From Nemertoderma westbladi (taxonomy: Eukaryota; Xenacoelomorpha; Nemertodermatida; Nemertodermatidae), in NCBI GenBank assembly GCA_032718475.1, contig JAUCBJ010006814.1:1-35848 (forward strand): a stretch of 35,848 nucleotides of DNA. The letters are read 5' to 3'. Within the stretch, counting starts at the first letter, position 1, and each line of letters opens with the position of its first letter. The notes beneath the pieces were generated by a model that was not told the DNA's origin, did no database searches, and saw nothing but the letters and a program-made list of their open reading frames with translations. The position numbers and the translations under genes were made by a program. Of the stretch, positions 11,384-22,853 are shown one piece after another.

Positions 11384-11442
11384 ACAGAGACGAATTTGTC
11401 TAACCAAAACAATAAACGAGGTTGTTAACAATGATTTGAGGG
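11384..11442 (-). repeat. Inverted orphan copy of the 68-bp repeat
   Basis: 'acagagacgaatttgtc' followed by 'taaccaaaacaataaacga' and ending 'tttgaggg' aligns with the reverse complement of the 68-bp unit of 4974-5339, with scattered changes. MED14 thus sits between oppositely oriented copies of one repeat family. Confidence 0.75.
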
Positions 11443-11724
11443 CGAAGTTTGCTGCGTCCCGTCTTACTGCCCAGACCACGTTCATAAAAATTCAACCCAT
11501 TTCCCCAACGGTGGAAGGAGATGAGTAGAAAACATCCAGCCATGGAATACAAATTTATATACGAATTTTACTTAAAAAGTATCCTTTTGAGCTTTACTTG
11601 TGTATTATGAAGTGTTCACTTCAAACATAAGTAAACACTTTGTTTTATTCAAATCAACTTAACTCTACACTTCACTCTTCACTTCATTTTTATTCAAGCA
11701 TAAGAAGTATCTTTGAATGTTTGC

Positions 11725-14700
11725 AAGTGTTTACTTGAAGTGAAAGTGTTTACTTGAAGTGAAAGTGTTTACTTGAAGTGAAAGTGTTTACTTGAAGTGA
11801 AAGTGTTTACTTGAAGTGAAAGTGTTTACTTGAAGTGAAAGTGTTTACTTGAAGTGAAAGTGTTTACTTGAAGTGAAAGTGTTTACTTGAAGTGAAAGTG
11901 TTTACTTGAAGTGAAAGTGTTTACTTGAAGTGAAAGTGTTTACTTGAAGTGAAAGTGTTTACTTGAAGTGAAAGTGTTTACTTGAAGTGAAAGTGTTTAC
12001 TTGAAGTGAAAGTGTTTACTTGAAGTGAAAGTGTTTACTTGAAGTGAAAGTGTTTACTTGAAGTGAAAGTGTTTACTTGAAGTGAAAGTGTTTACTTGAA
12101 GTGAAAGTGTTTACTTGAAGTGAAAGTGTTTACTTGAAGTGAAAGTGTTTACTTGAAGTGAAAGTGTTTACTTGAAGTGAAAGTGTTTACTTGAAGTGAA
12201 AGTGTTTACTTGAAGTGAAAGTGTTTACTTGAAGTGAAAGTGTTTACTTGAAGTGAAAGTGTTTACTTGAAGTGAAAGTGTTTACTTGAAGTGAAAGTGT
12301 TTACTTGAAGTGAAAGTGTTTACTTGAAGTGAAAGTGTTTACTTGAAGTGAAAGTGTTTACTTGAAGTGAAAGTGTTTACTTGAAGTGAAAGTGTTTACT
12401 TGAAGTGAAAGTGTTTACTTGAAGTGAAAGTGTTTACTTGAAGTGAAAGTGTTTACTTGAAGTGAAAGTGTTTACTTGAAGTGAAAGTGTTTACTTGAAG
12501 TGAAAGTGTTTACTTGAAGTGAAAGTGTTTACTTGAAGTGAAAGTGTTTACTTGAAGTGAAAGTGTTTACTTGAAGTGAAAGTGTTTACTTGAAGTGAAA
12601 GTGTTTACTTGAAGTGAAAGTGTTTACTTGAAGTGAAAGTGTTTACTTGAAGTGAAAGTGTTTACTTGAAGTGAAAGTGTTTACTTGAAGTGAAAGTGTT
12701 TACTTGAAGTGAAAGTGTTTACTTGAAGTGAAAGTGTTTACTTGAAGTGAAAGTGTTTACTTGAAGTGAAAGTGTTTACTTGAAGTGAAAGTGTTTACTT
12801 GAAGTGAAAGTGTTTACTTGAAGTGAAAGTGTTTACTTGAAGTGAAAGTGTTTACTTGAAGTGAAAGTGTTTACTTGAAGTGAAAGTGTTTACTTGAAGT
12901 GAAAGTGTTTACTTGAAGTGAAAGTGTTTACTTGAAGTGAAAGTGTTTACTTGAAGTGAAAGTGTTTACTTGAAGTGAAAGTGTTTACTTGAAGTGAAAG
13001 TGTTTACTTGAAGTGAAAGTGTTTACTTGAAGTGAAAGTGTTTACTTGAAGTGAAAGTGTTTACTTGAAGTGAAAGTGTTTACTTGAAGTGAAAGTGTTT
13101 ACTTGAAGTGAAAGTGTTTACTTGAAGTGAAAGTGTTTACTTGAAGTGAAAGTGTTTACTTGAAGTGAAAGTGTTTACTTGAAGTGAAAGTGTTTACTTG
13201 AAGTGAAAGTGTTTACTTGAAGTGAAAGTGTTTACTTGAAGTGAAAGTGTTTACTTGAAGTGAAAGTGTTTACTTGAAGTGAAAGTGTTTACTTGAAGTG
13301 AAAGTGTTTACTTGAAGTGAAAGTGTTTACTTGAAGTGAAAGTGTTTACTTGAAGTGAAAGTGTTTACTTGAAGTGAAAGTGTTTACTTGAAGTGAAAGT
13401 GTTTACTTGAAGTGAAAGTGTTTACTTGAAGTGAAAGTGTTTACTTGAAGTGAAAGTGTTTACTTGAAGTGAAAGTGTTTACTTGAAGTGAAAGTGTTTA
13501 CTTGAAGTGAAAGTGTTTACTTGAAGTGAAAGTGTTTACTTGAAGTGAAAGTGTTTACTTGAAGTGAAAGTGTTTACTTGAAGTGAAAGTGTTTACTTGA
13601 AGTGAAAGTGTTTACTTGAAGTGAAAGTGTTTACTTGAAGTGAAAGTGTTTACTTGAAGTGAAAGTGTTTACTTGAAGTGAAAGTGTTTACTTGAAGTGA
13701 AAGTGTTTACTTGAAGTGAAAGTGTTTACTTGAAGTGAAAGTGTTTACTTGAAGTGAAAGTGTTTACTTGAAGTGAAAGTGTTTACTTGAAGTGAAAGTG
13801 TTTACTTGAAGTGAAAGTGTTTACTTGAAGTGAAAGTGTTTACTTGAAGTGAAAGTGTTTACTTGAAGTGAAAGTGTTTACTTGAAGTGAAAGTGTTTAC
13901 TTGAAGTGAAAGTGTTTACTTGAAGTGAAAGTGTTTACTTGAAGTGAAAGTGTTTACTTGAAGTGAAAGTGTTTACTTGAAGTGAAAGTGTTTACTTGAA
14001 GTGAAAGTGTTTACTTGAAGTGAAAGTGTTTACTTGAAGTGAAAGTGTTTACTTGAAGTGAAAGTGTTTACTTGAAGTGAAAGTGTTTACTTGAAGTGAA
14101 AGTGTTTACTTGAAGTGAAAGTGTTTACTTGAAGTGAAAGTGTTTACTTGAAGTGAAAGTGTTTACTTGAAGTGAAAGTGTTTACTTGAAGTGAAAGTGT
14201 TTACTTGAAGTGAAAGTGTTTACTTGAAGTGAAAGTGTTTACTTGAAGTGAAAGTGTTTACTTGAAGTGAAAGTGTTTACTTGAAGTGAAAGTGTTTACT
14301 TGAAGTGAAAGTGTTTACTTGAAGTGAAAGTGTTTACTTGAAGTGAAAGTGTTTACTTGAAGTGAAAGTGTTTACTTGAAGTGAAAGTGTTTACTTGAAG
14401 TGAAAGTGTTTACTTGAAGTGAAAGTGTTTACTTGAAGTGAAAGTGTTTACTTGAAGTGAAAGTGTTTACTTGAAGTGAAAGTGTTTACTTGAAGTGAAA
14501 GTGTTTACTTGAAGTGAAAGTGTTTACTTGAAGTGAAAGTGTTTACTTGAAGTGAAAGTGTTTACTTGAAGTGAAAGTGTTTACTTGAAGTGAAAGTGTT
14601 TACTTGAAGTGAAAGTGTTTACTTGAAGTGAAAGTGTTTACTTGAAGTGAAAGTGTTTACTTGAAGTGAAAGTGTTTACTTGAAGTGAAAGTGTTTACTT

Positions 14701-17700
14701 GAAGTGAAAGTGTTTACTTGAAGTGAAAGTGTTTACTTGAAGTGAAAGTGTTTACTTGAAGTGAAAGTGTTTACTTGAAGTGAAAGTGTTTACTTGAAGT
14801 GAAAGTGTTTACTTGAAGTGAAAGTGTTTACTTGAAGTGAAAGTGTTTACTTGAAGTGAAAGTGTTTACTTGAAGTGAAAGTGTTTACTTGAAGTGAAAG
14901 TGTTTACTTGAAGTGAAAGTGTTTACTTGAAGTGAAAGTGTTTACTTGAAGTGAAAGTGTTTACTTGAAGTGAAAGTGTTTACTTGAAGTGAAAGTGTTT
15001 ACTTGAAGTGAAAGTGTTTACTTGAAGTGAAAGTGTTTACTTGAAGTGAAAGTGTTTACTTGAAGTGAAAGTGTTTACTTGAAGTGAAAGTGTTTACTTG
15101 AAGTGAAAGTGTTTACTTGAAGTGAAAGTGTTTACTTGAAGTGAAAGTGTTTACTTGAAGTGAAAGTGTTTACTTGAAGTGAAAGTGTTTACTTGAAGTG
15201 AAAGTGTTTACTTGAAGTGAAAGTGTTTACTTGAAGTGAAAGTGTTTACTTGAAGTGAAAGTGTTTACTTGAAGTGAAAGTGTTTACTTGAAGTGAAAGT
15301 GTTTACTTGAAGTGAAAGTGTTTACTTGAAGTGAAAGTGTTTACTTGAAGTGAAAGTGTTTACTTGAAGTGAAAGTGTTTACTTGAAGTGAAAGTGTTTA
15401 CTTGAAGTGAAAGTGTTTACTTGAAGTGAAAGTGTTTACTTGAAGTGAAAGTGTTTACTTGAAGTGAAAGTGTTTACTTGAAGTGAAAGTGTTTACTTGA
15501 AGTGAAAGTGTTTACTTGAAGTGAAAGTGTTTACTTGAAGTGAAAGTGTTTACTTGAAGTGAAAGTGTTTACTTGAAGTGAAAGTGTTTACTTGAAGTGA
15601 AAGTGTTTACTTGAAGTGAAAGTGTTTACTTGAAGTGAAAGTGTTTACTTGAAGTGAAAGTGTTTACTTGAAGTGAAAGTGTTTACTTGAAGTGAAAGTG
15701 TTTACTTGAAGTGAAAGTGTTTACTTGAAGTGAAAGTGTTTACTTGAAGTGAAAGTGTTTACTTGAAGTGAAAGTGTTTACTTGAAGTGAAAGTGTTTAC
15801 TTGAAGTGAAAGTGTTTACTTGAAGTGAAAGTGTTTACTTGAAGTGAAAGTGTTTACTTGAAGTGAAAGTGTTTACTTGAAGTGAAAGTGTTTACTTGAA
15901 GTGAAAGTGTTTACTTGAAGTGAAAGTGTTTACTTGAAGTGAAAGTGTTTACTTGAAGTGAAAGTGTTTACTTGAAGTGAAAGTGTTTACTTGAAGTGAA
16001 AGTGTTTACTTGAAGTGAAAGTGTTTACTTGAAGTGAAAGTGTTTACTTGAAGTGAAAGTGTTTACTTGAAGTGAAAGTGTTTACTTGAAGTGAAAGTGT
16101 TTACTTGAAGTGAAAGTGTTTACTTGAAGTGAAAGTGTTTACTTGAAGTGAAAGTGTTTACTTGAAGTGAAAGTGTTTACTTGAAGTGAAAGTGTTTACT
16201 TGAAGTGAAAGTGTTTACTTGAAGTGAAAGTGTTTACTTGAAGTGAAAGTGTTTACTTGAAGTGAAAGTGTTTACTTGAAGTGAAAGTGTTTACTTGAAG
16301 TGAAAGTGTTTACTTGAAGTGAAAGTGTTTACTTGAAGTGAAAGTGTTTACTTGAAGTGAAAGTGTTTACTTGAAGTGAAAGTGTTTACTTGAAGTGAAA
16401 GTGTTTACTTGAAGTGAAAGTGTTTACTTGAAGTGAAAGTGTTTACTTGAAGTGAAAGTGTTTACTTGAAGTGAAAGTGTTTACTTGAAGTGAAAGTGTT
16501 TACTTGAAGTGAAAGTGTTTACTTGAAGTGAAAGTGTTTACTTGAAGTGAAAGTGTTTACTTGAAGTGAAAGTGTTTACTTGAAGTGAAAGTGTTTACTT
16601 GAAGTGAAAGTGTTTACTTGAAGTGAAAGTGTTTACTTGAAGTGAAAGTGTTTACTTGAAGTGAAAGTGTTTACTTGAAGTGAAAGTGTTTACTTGAAGT
16701 GAAAGTGTTTACTTGAAGTGAAAGTGTTTACTTGAAGTGAAAGTGTTTACTTGAAGTGAAAGTGTTTACTTGAAGTGAAAGTGTTTACTTGAAGTGAAAG
16801 TGTTTACTTGAAGTGAAAGTGTTTACTTGAAGTGAAAGTGTTTACTTGAAGTGAAAGTGTTTACTTGAAGTGAAAGTGTTTACTTGAAGTGAAAGTGTTT
16901 ACTTGAAGTGAAAGTGTTTACTTGAAGTGAAAGTGTTTACTTGAAGTGAAAGTGTTTACTTGAAGTGAAAGTGTTTACTTGAAGTGAAAGTGTTTACTTG
17001 AAGTGAAAGTGTTTACTTGAAGTGAAAGTGTTTACTTGAAGTGAAAGTGTTTACTTGAAGTGAAAGTGTTTACTTGAAGTGAAAGTGTTTACTTGAAGTG
17101 AAAGTGTTTACTTGAAGTGAAAGTGTTTACTTGAAGTGAAAGTGTTTACTTGAAGTGAAAGTGTTTACTTGAAGTGAAAGTGTTTACTTGAAGTGAAAGT
17201 GTTTACTTGAAGTGAAAGTGTTTACTTGAAGTGAAAGTGTTTACTTGAAGTGAAAGTGTTTACTTGAAGTGAAAGTGTTTACTTGAAGTGAAAGTGTTTA
17301 CTTGAAGTGAAAGTGTTTACTTGAAGTGAAAGTGTTTACTTGAAGTGAAAGTGTTTACTTGAAGTGAAAGTGTTTACTTGAAGTGAAAGTGTTTACTTGA
17401 AGTGAAAGTGTTTACTTGAAGTGAAAGTGTTTACTTGAAGTGAAAGTGTTTACTTGAAGTGAAAGTGTTTACTTGAAGTGAAAGTGTTTACTTGAAGTGA
17501 AAGTGTTTACTTGAAGTGAAAGTGTTTACTTGAAGTGAAAGTGTTTACTTGAAGTGAAAGTGTTTACTTGAAGTGAAAGTGTTTACTTGAAGTGAAAGTG
17601 TTTACTTGAAGTGAAAGTGTTTACTTGAAGTGAAAGTGTTTACTTGAAGTGAAAGTGTTTACTTGAAGTGAAAGTGTTTACTTGAAGTGAAAGTGTTTAC

Positions 17701-20012
17701 TTGAAGTGAAAGTGTTTACTTGAAGTGAAAGTGTTTACTTGAAGTGAAAGTGTTTACTTGAAGTGAAAGTGTTTACTTGAAGTGAAAGTGTTTACTTGAA
17801 GTGAAAGTGTTTACTTGAAGTGAAAGTGTTTACTTGAAGTGAAAGTGTTTACTTGAAGTGAAAGTGTTTACTTGAAGTGAAAGTGTTTACTTGAAGTGAA
17901 AGTGTTTACTTGAAGTGAAAGTGTTTACTTGAAGTGAAAGTGTTTACTTGAAGTGAAAGTGTTTACTTGAAGTGAAAGTGTTTACTTGAAGTGAAAGTGT
18001 TTACTTGAAGTGAAAGTGTTTACTTGAAGTGAAAGTGTTTACTTGAAGTGAAAGTGTTTACTTGAAGTGAAAGTGTTTACTTGAAGTGAAAGTGTTTACT
18101 TGAAGTGAAAGTGTTTACTTGAAGTGAAAGTGTTTACTTGAAGTGAAAGTGTTTACTTGAAGTGAAAGTGTTTACTTGAAGTGAAAGTGTTTACTTGAAG
18201 TGAAAGTGTTTACTTGAAGTGAAAGTGTTTACTTGAAGTGAAAGTGTTTACTTGAAGTGAAAGTGTTTACTTGAAGTGAAAGTGTTTACTTGAAGTGAAA
18301 GTGTTTACTTGAAGTGAAAGTGTTTACTTGAAGTGAAAGTGTTTACTTGAAGTGAAAGTGTTTACTTGAAGTGAAAGTGTTTACTTGAAGTGAAAGTGTT
18401 TACTTGAAGTGAAAGTGTTTACTTGAAGTGAAAGTGTTTACTTGAAGTGAAAGTGTTTACTTGAAGTGAAAGTGTTTACTTGAAGTGAAAGTGTTTACTT
18501 GAAGTGAAAGTGTTTACTTGAAGTGAAAGTGTTTACTTGAAGTGAAAGTGTTTACTTGAAGTGAAAGTGTTTACTTGAAGTGAAAGTGTTTACTTGAAGT
18601 GAAAGTGTTTACTTGAAGTGAAAGTGTTTACTTGAAGTGAAAGTGTTTACTTGAAGTGAAAGTGTTTACTTGAAGTGAAAGTGTTTACTTGAAGTGAAAG
18701 TGTTTACTTGAAGTGAAAGTGTTTACTTGAAGTGAAAGTGTTTACTTGAAGTGAAAGTGTTTACTTGAAGTGAAAGTGTTTACTTGAAGTGAAAGTGTTT
18801 ACTTGAAGTGAAAGTGTTTACTTGAAGTGAAAGTGTTTACTTGAAGTGAAAGTGTTTACTTGAAGTGAAAGTGTTTACTTGAAGTGAAAGTGTTTACTTG
18901 AAGTGAAAGTGTTTACTTGAAGTGAAAGTGTTTACTTGAAGTGAAAGTGTTTACTTGAAGTGAAAGTGTTTACTTGAAGTGAAAGTGTTTACTTGAAGTG
19001 AAAGTGTTTACTTGAAGTGAAAGTGTTTACTTGAAGTGAAAGTGTTTACTTGAAGTGAAAGTGTTTACTTGAAGTGAAAGTGTTTACTTGAAGTGAAAGT
19101 GTTTACTTGAAGTGAAAGTGTTTACTTGAAGTGAAAGTGTTTACTTGAAGTGAAAGTGTTTACTTGAAGTGAAAGTGTTTACTTGAAGTGAAAGTGTTTA
19201 CTTGAAGTGAAAGTGTTTACTTGAAGTGAAAGTGTTTACTTGAAGTGAAAGTGTTTACTTGAAGTGAAAGTGTTTACTTGAAGTGAAAGTGTTTACTTGA
19301 AGTGAAAGTGTTTACTTGAAGTGAAAGTGTTTACTTGAAGTGAAAGTGTTTACTTGAAGTGAAAGTGTTTACTTGAAGTGAAAGTGTTTACTTGAAGTGA
19401 AAGTGTTTACTTGAAGTGAAAGTGTTTACTTGAAGTGAAAGTGTTTACTTGAAGTGAAAGTGTTTACTTGAAGTGAAAGTGTTTACTTGAAGTGAAAGTG
19501 TTTACTTGAAGTGAAAGTGTTTACTTGAAGTGAAAGTGTTTACTTGAAGTGAAAGTGTTTACTTGAAGTGAAAGTGTTTACTTGAAGTGAAAGTGTTTAC
19601 TTGAAGTGAAAGTGTTTACTTGAAGTGAAAGTGTTTACTTGAAGTGAAAGTGTTTACTTGAAGTGAAAGTGTTTACTTGAAGTGAAAGTGTTTACTTGAA
19701 GTGAAAGTGTTTACTTGAAGTGAAAGTGTTTACTTGAAGTGAAAGTGTTTACTTGAAGTGAAAGTGTTTACTTGAAGTGAAAGTGTTTACTTGAAGTGAA
19801 AGTGTTTACTTGAAGTGAAAGTGTTTACTTGAAGTGAAAGTGTTTACTTGAAGTGAAAGTGTTTACTTGAAGTGAAAGTGTTTACTTGAAGTGAAAGTGT
19901 TTACTTGAAGTGAAAGTGTTTACTTGAAGTGAAAGTGTTTACTTGAAGTGAAAGTGTTTACTTGAAGTGAAAGTGTTTACTTGAAGTGAAAGTGTTTACT
20001 TGAAGTGAAAGT
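11725..20012. repeat. 19-bp satellite, about 436 uniform copies
   Basis: The unit TACTTGAAGTGAAAGTGTT repeats for 8288 bp. Sequence lines 1140 bp apart (60 units) are identical throughout (11761, 12901, 14041, 15181, 16321, 17461, 18601 and 19741), so no unit has gained or lost a base in register, and I saw no substitutions. Because 19 is not a multiple of three and the unit contains TGA, no long frame exists. Each unit contains AAGTGAAAGTG, which fits the published PRDM1/Blimp-1 consensus, and TGTTTAC, the forkhead core on the other strand. Both flanks carry 'tttttattcaa' (near 11688 and 20014). Regulatory meaning is not shown. Confidence 0.98.
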
Positions 20013-20760
20013 TGTTTTTATTCAAACAACCCATTATGTGAACCTGAACATGCCTTAAAGCAAAATATATATTTCAGTGTTTACGATGATTACTGGCTGG
20101 CTGGACACGATTATTTTTTTTCTTTTAATACATTTTGTTAATGAAAAGCATTAAAAGATAGAAACATCAAGTCAAGATACCACCTTTAATGTTCCCATTA
20201 GAAAATAAGAACACATTTTTTTAATTAGACCTTTAGGCCTATTTATTGCATGGTAAATAATGTAAAATATTATTTTCAATATACTCGAAATATTTTATTT
20301 AGCATTATATTTAGGGCCGCGTTCATACTACCGAGTCTAAGTCAGAAGACAAAATCAAATGAAAATAAATATAGCTAGCAATAGTAATAATAATACATAT
20401 AATTTATATATAATATAATACGAGGGCATTCATTAATAATTATATTTCATGTGATGTGTTTTACTTTTAGATTTTGTCTTCTGACTTTGACTCGGTAGTG
20501 TGAACGGGGCCTTAGTAACAATTTGTGGGGGAGCAGCGCTGCGCACAAGTTATAAATAATACCTAGTTACGTAAGGCCTAAGCCTACCTTTTCAAATACT
20601 GTAGTAATAGCTATCAAAATAATTAATGTTTAATAATTATGAGACATCTAAGAGGATATTTTAAAAAATGTGAACCAAAAAGCCCAGGAGTAGGCCTTTC
20701 ATCAAATAGCAAACCGAATTAATTTATTAGGCCTATATATTATTTCTTACGCCCTCCTAA
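20013..20760. other. Unique AT-rich spacer containing a small MITE
   Basis: Apart from the 198-bp element at 20314-20511 I see only AT-rich unique sequence with several 'taggcct' motifs. No gene or RNA is recognised. Confidence 0.6.
20314..20511. mobile_element. PIF/Harbinger-type MITE, TTA target duplication
   Basis: The left end 'gggccgcgttcatactaccg' continues for 43 bp (20314-20356) and is matched, with few differences, by the reverse complement of 20470-20511. TTA flanks both sides (20311-20313 and 20512-20514). A 3-bp TWA duplication with GGG/GGCC-starting ends is the known signature of PIF/Harbinger elements. At 198 bp with an AT-rich core and no frame it is non-autonomous. Confidence 0.87.
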
Positions 20761-22466
20761 CACGGTGCAACTTGTTTCTGAAACTTGTTGCTGGACCCCC
20801 TCACACACAGAAACTTGTTGCTGGACCCCCTCAGCCCTCACACACAGAAACATGTCGCTGGACCCCCTCACACACAGAAACTTGTCGCTGGACCCCCTCA
20901 CACACAGAAACTTGTCGCTGGACCCACTCACACACAGAAACTTGTCGCTGGACCCCCTCACACACAGAAACTTGTCGCTGGACCCCCTCACACACAGAAA
21001 CTTGTCGCTGGACCCCCTCACACACAGAAACTTGTCGCTGGACCCCCTCACACACAGAAACTTGTCGCTGGACCCCCTCACACACAGAAACTTGTCGCTG
21101 GACCCCCTCACACACAGAAACTTGTCGCTGGACCCCCTCACACACAGAAACTTGTTGCTGGACCCCCTCACACACAGAAACTTGTCGCTGGACCCCCTCA
21201 CACACAGAAACTTGTCGCTGGACCCCCTCACACACAGAAACTTGTCGCTGGACCCCCTCACACACAGAAACTTGTCGCTGGACCCCCTCACACACAGAAA
21301 CTTGTCGCTGGACCCCCTCACACACAGAAACTTGTCGCTGGACCCCCTCACACACAGAAACTTGTCGCTGGACCCCCTCACACACATAAACTTGTCGCTG
21401 GACCCCCTCACACACAGAAACTTGTCGCTGGACCCCCTCACACACAGAAACTTGTCGCTGGACCCCCTCACACACAGAAACTTGTCGCTGGACCCCCTCA
21501 CACACAGAAACTTGTCGCTGGACCCCCTCACACACAGAAACTTGTCGCTGGACCCCCTCACACACAGAAACTTGTCGCTGGACCCCCTCACATACAGAAA
21601 CTTGTCGCTGGACCCCCTCACACACAGAAACTTGTCGCTGGACCCCCTCACACACAGAAACTTGTCGCTGGACCCCCTCACACACAGAAACTTGTCGCTG
21701 GACCCCCTCACACACAGAAACTTGTCCCTGGACCCCCTCACACACAGAAACTTGTCGCTGGACCCTCTCACACACAGAAACTTGTCGCTGGACCCCCTCA
21801 CACACAGAAACTTGTCGCTGGACCCCCTCACACACAGAAACTTCTCGCTGGGCCCCCTCACACACAGAAACTTGTCGCTGGACCCCCTCACACACAGAAA
21901 CTTGTCGCTGGACCCCCTCACACACAGAAACTTGTCGCTGGACCCCCTCAGCCTCACACACAGAAACTTGTTGCTGGACCCCCTCAGCCTCACACACAGA
22001 AACTTGTCGCTGGACCCCCTCACACACAGAAACTTGTCGCTGGACCCCCTCACACACAGAAACTTGTCGCTGGACCCCCTCACACACAGAAACTTGTTGC
22101 TGGACCCCCTCAGCCCTCACACACAGAAACTTGTTGCTGGACCCCCTCACACACAGAAACTTGTCGCTGGACCCCCTCACACACATAAAATTGTCGCTGG
22201 ACCCCCTCACACACATAAAATTGTCGCTGGACCCCCTCACACACAGAAACTTGTCGCTGGACCCCCTCACACACAGATACTTGTCGCTGGACCATCTCAC
22301 AGACAGAAACTTGTCGCTGGACCCCGTCACACACAGAAACTTCTCGCTGGGCCCCCTCACACACAGAAACTTGTTGCTGGACGCCCTCACACACAGAAAC
22401 TTGTTGCTGGACCCCCTCACACACAGAAACTTGTTGCTGCAACTTGTTTCCGAAACTTGTTTCTGT
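20761..22466 (+). repeat. Left 30-bp minisatellite array, about 56 copies
   Basis: The 30-bp unit contains 'cttgtcgctggacc', then 'ccctcacacacag' and 'aaa'. Both edges break into variants of 'caacttgtttctgaaacttg' (20767-20795 and 22438-22466). Variants include ttgttgctgg, ttctcgctgggcc (21841 and 22341), 'cacataaaattg' (22185 and 22215), 'cagatacttg' (22276) and 6-10 bp insertions 'cagcc(ct)'. The unit is a multiple of three and has no stop codons in most frames, so long frames of up to 581 codons appear on both strands. These are by-products, not genes. Confidence 0.96.
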
Positions 22467-22514
22467 GTGTTAATCTGGTTCCAAATCCTGAAAATACGCC
22501 TAGAAAGTGAGGTC

Positions 22515-22853
22515 ATTTGCAAAAAAACCACTTTCTATTGACTCTACAGAATTCTAACCTTGACCTACCCCATACCCCCCCCCCCCCCCCCCCCCCCTAA
22601 ACCGGCATCAGAGAATCCATTGAGGTACATTTCCAAAACCCAGTTACCATGGTAACTGTTCGAAATACGTCTTCAAATGTCGTTTTCACTGCGAATTTAG
22701 GTGATTTTTTGCAAATATCAATATCAATCTAAACCATTGCCAAATACGTGTTCCCCTTGGACTAAAATCATGAAACATTCCAAATATATTGTCAATATGA
22801 CCCTCTATATTTTTTATGGTGGCGCCATAAAATGGATTAGCAGTTGCCATGTA
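22515..22853 (+). repeat. Left foldback arm, outer part
   Basis: This segment is the inverted counterpart of about 28609-28925. Shared landmarks are 'tttgcaaa', 'ctttctattgactctac', 'taaaccggcatcagag', 'cagttaccatggtaactg', 'ccaaatacgtgttcc' and 'atggtggcgccat'. It contains a 23-base poly-C run (22575-22597) that is only a few bases long in the right arm. It is cut at 22853 by the retrotransposon, and the arm resumes at 26175. Confidence 0.93.
22643..22656. promoter_or_regulatory. RFX X-box-like palindrome GTTACCATGGTAAC
   Basis: A perfect 14-bp palindrome matching the known RFX X-box form GTTRCCATGGYAAC. The counterpart in the other arm (28801-28814) is GTTGCCATGGTAAC. Binding is not shown. 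Confidence 0.4.

Larger units (their letters stand above)
10979..11724. other. MED14 3' flank and lead-in to the 19-bp array
   Basis: After the 3' UTR the sequence is unique and AT-rich. From 11600 it holds motifs related to the 19-bp satellite in both orientations: the palindrome GAAGTGttCACTTC (11609-11622), 'aagtaaacactttg' at about 11629-11642 (13 of 14 bases match the reverse complement of the unit), and 'cacttcactcttcacttca'. A 61-codon frame at 11343-11528 overlaps the inverted 68-bp repeat copy and is probably chance. Confidence 0.6.

Noticed and set aside
11343-11528. 61-codon frame after MED14
   Set aside because: Overlaps the inverted 68-bp repeat copy, has no family match, and is short.
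20761-20780. Assignment of the foldback to CACTA or Chapaev from the CAC terminus
   Set aside because: No matching 2-4 bp target duplication and no transposase, so only noted as a possibility.
20740-22531. Long frames of 447 to 581 codons on both strands in the left 30-bp array
   Set aside because: The unit is a multiple of three without stops in most frames, so several frames on both strands stay open. There is no start context, signal peptide or domain.
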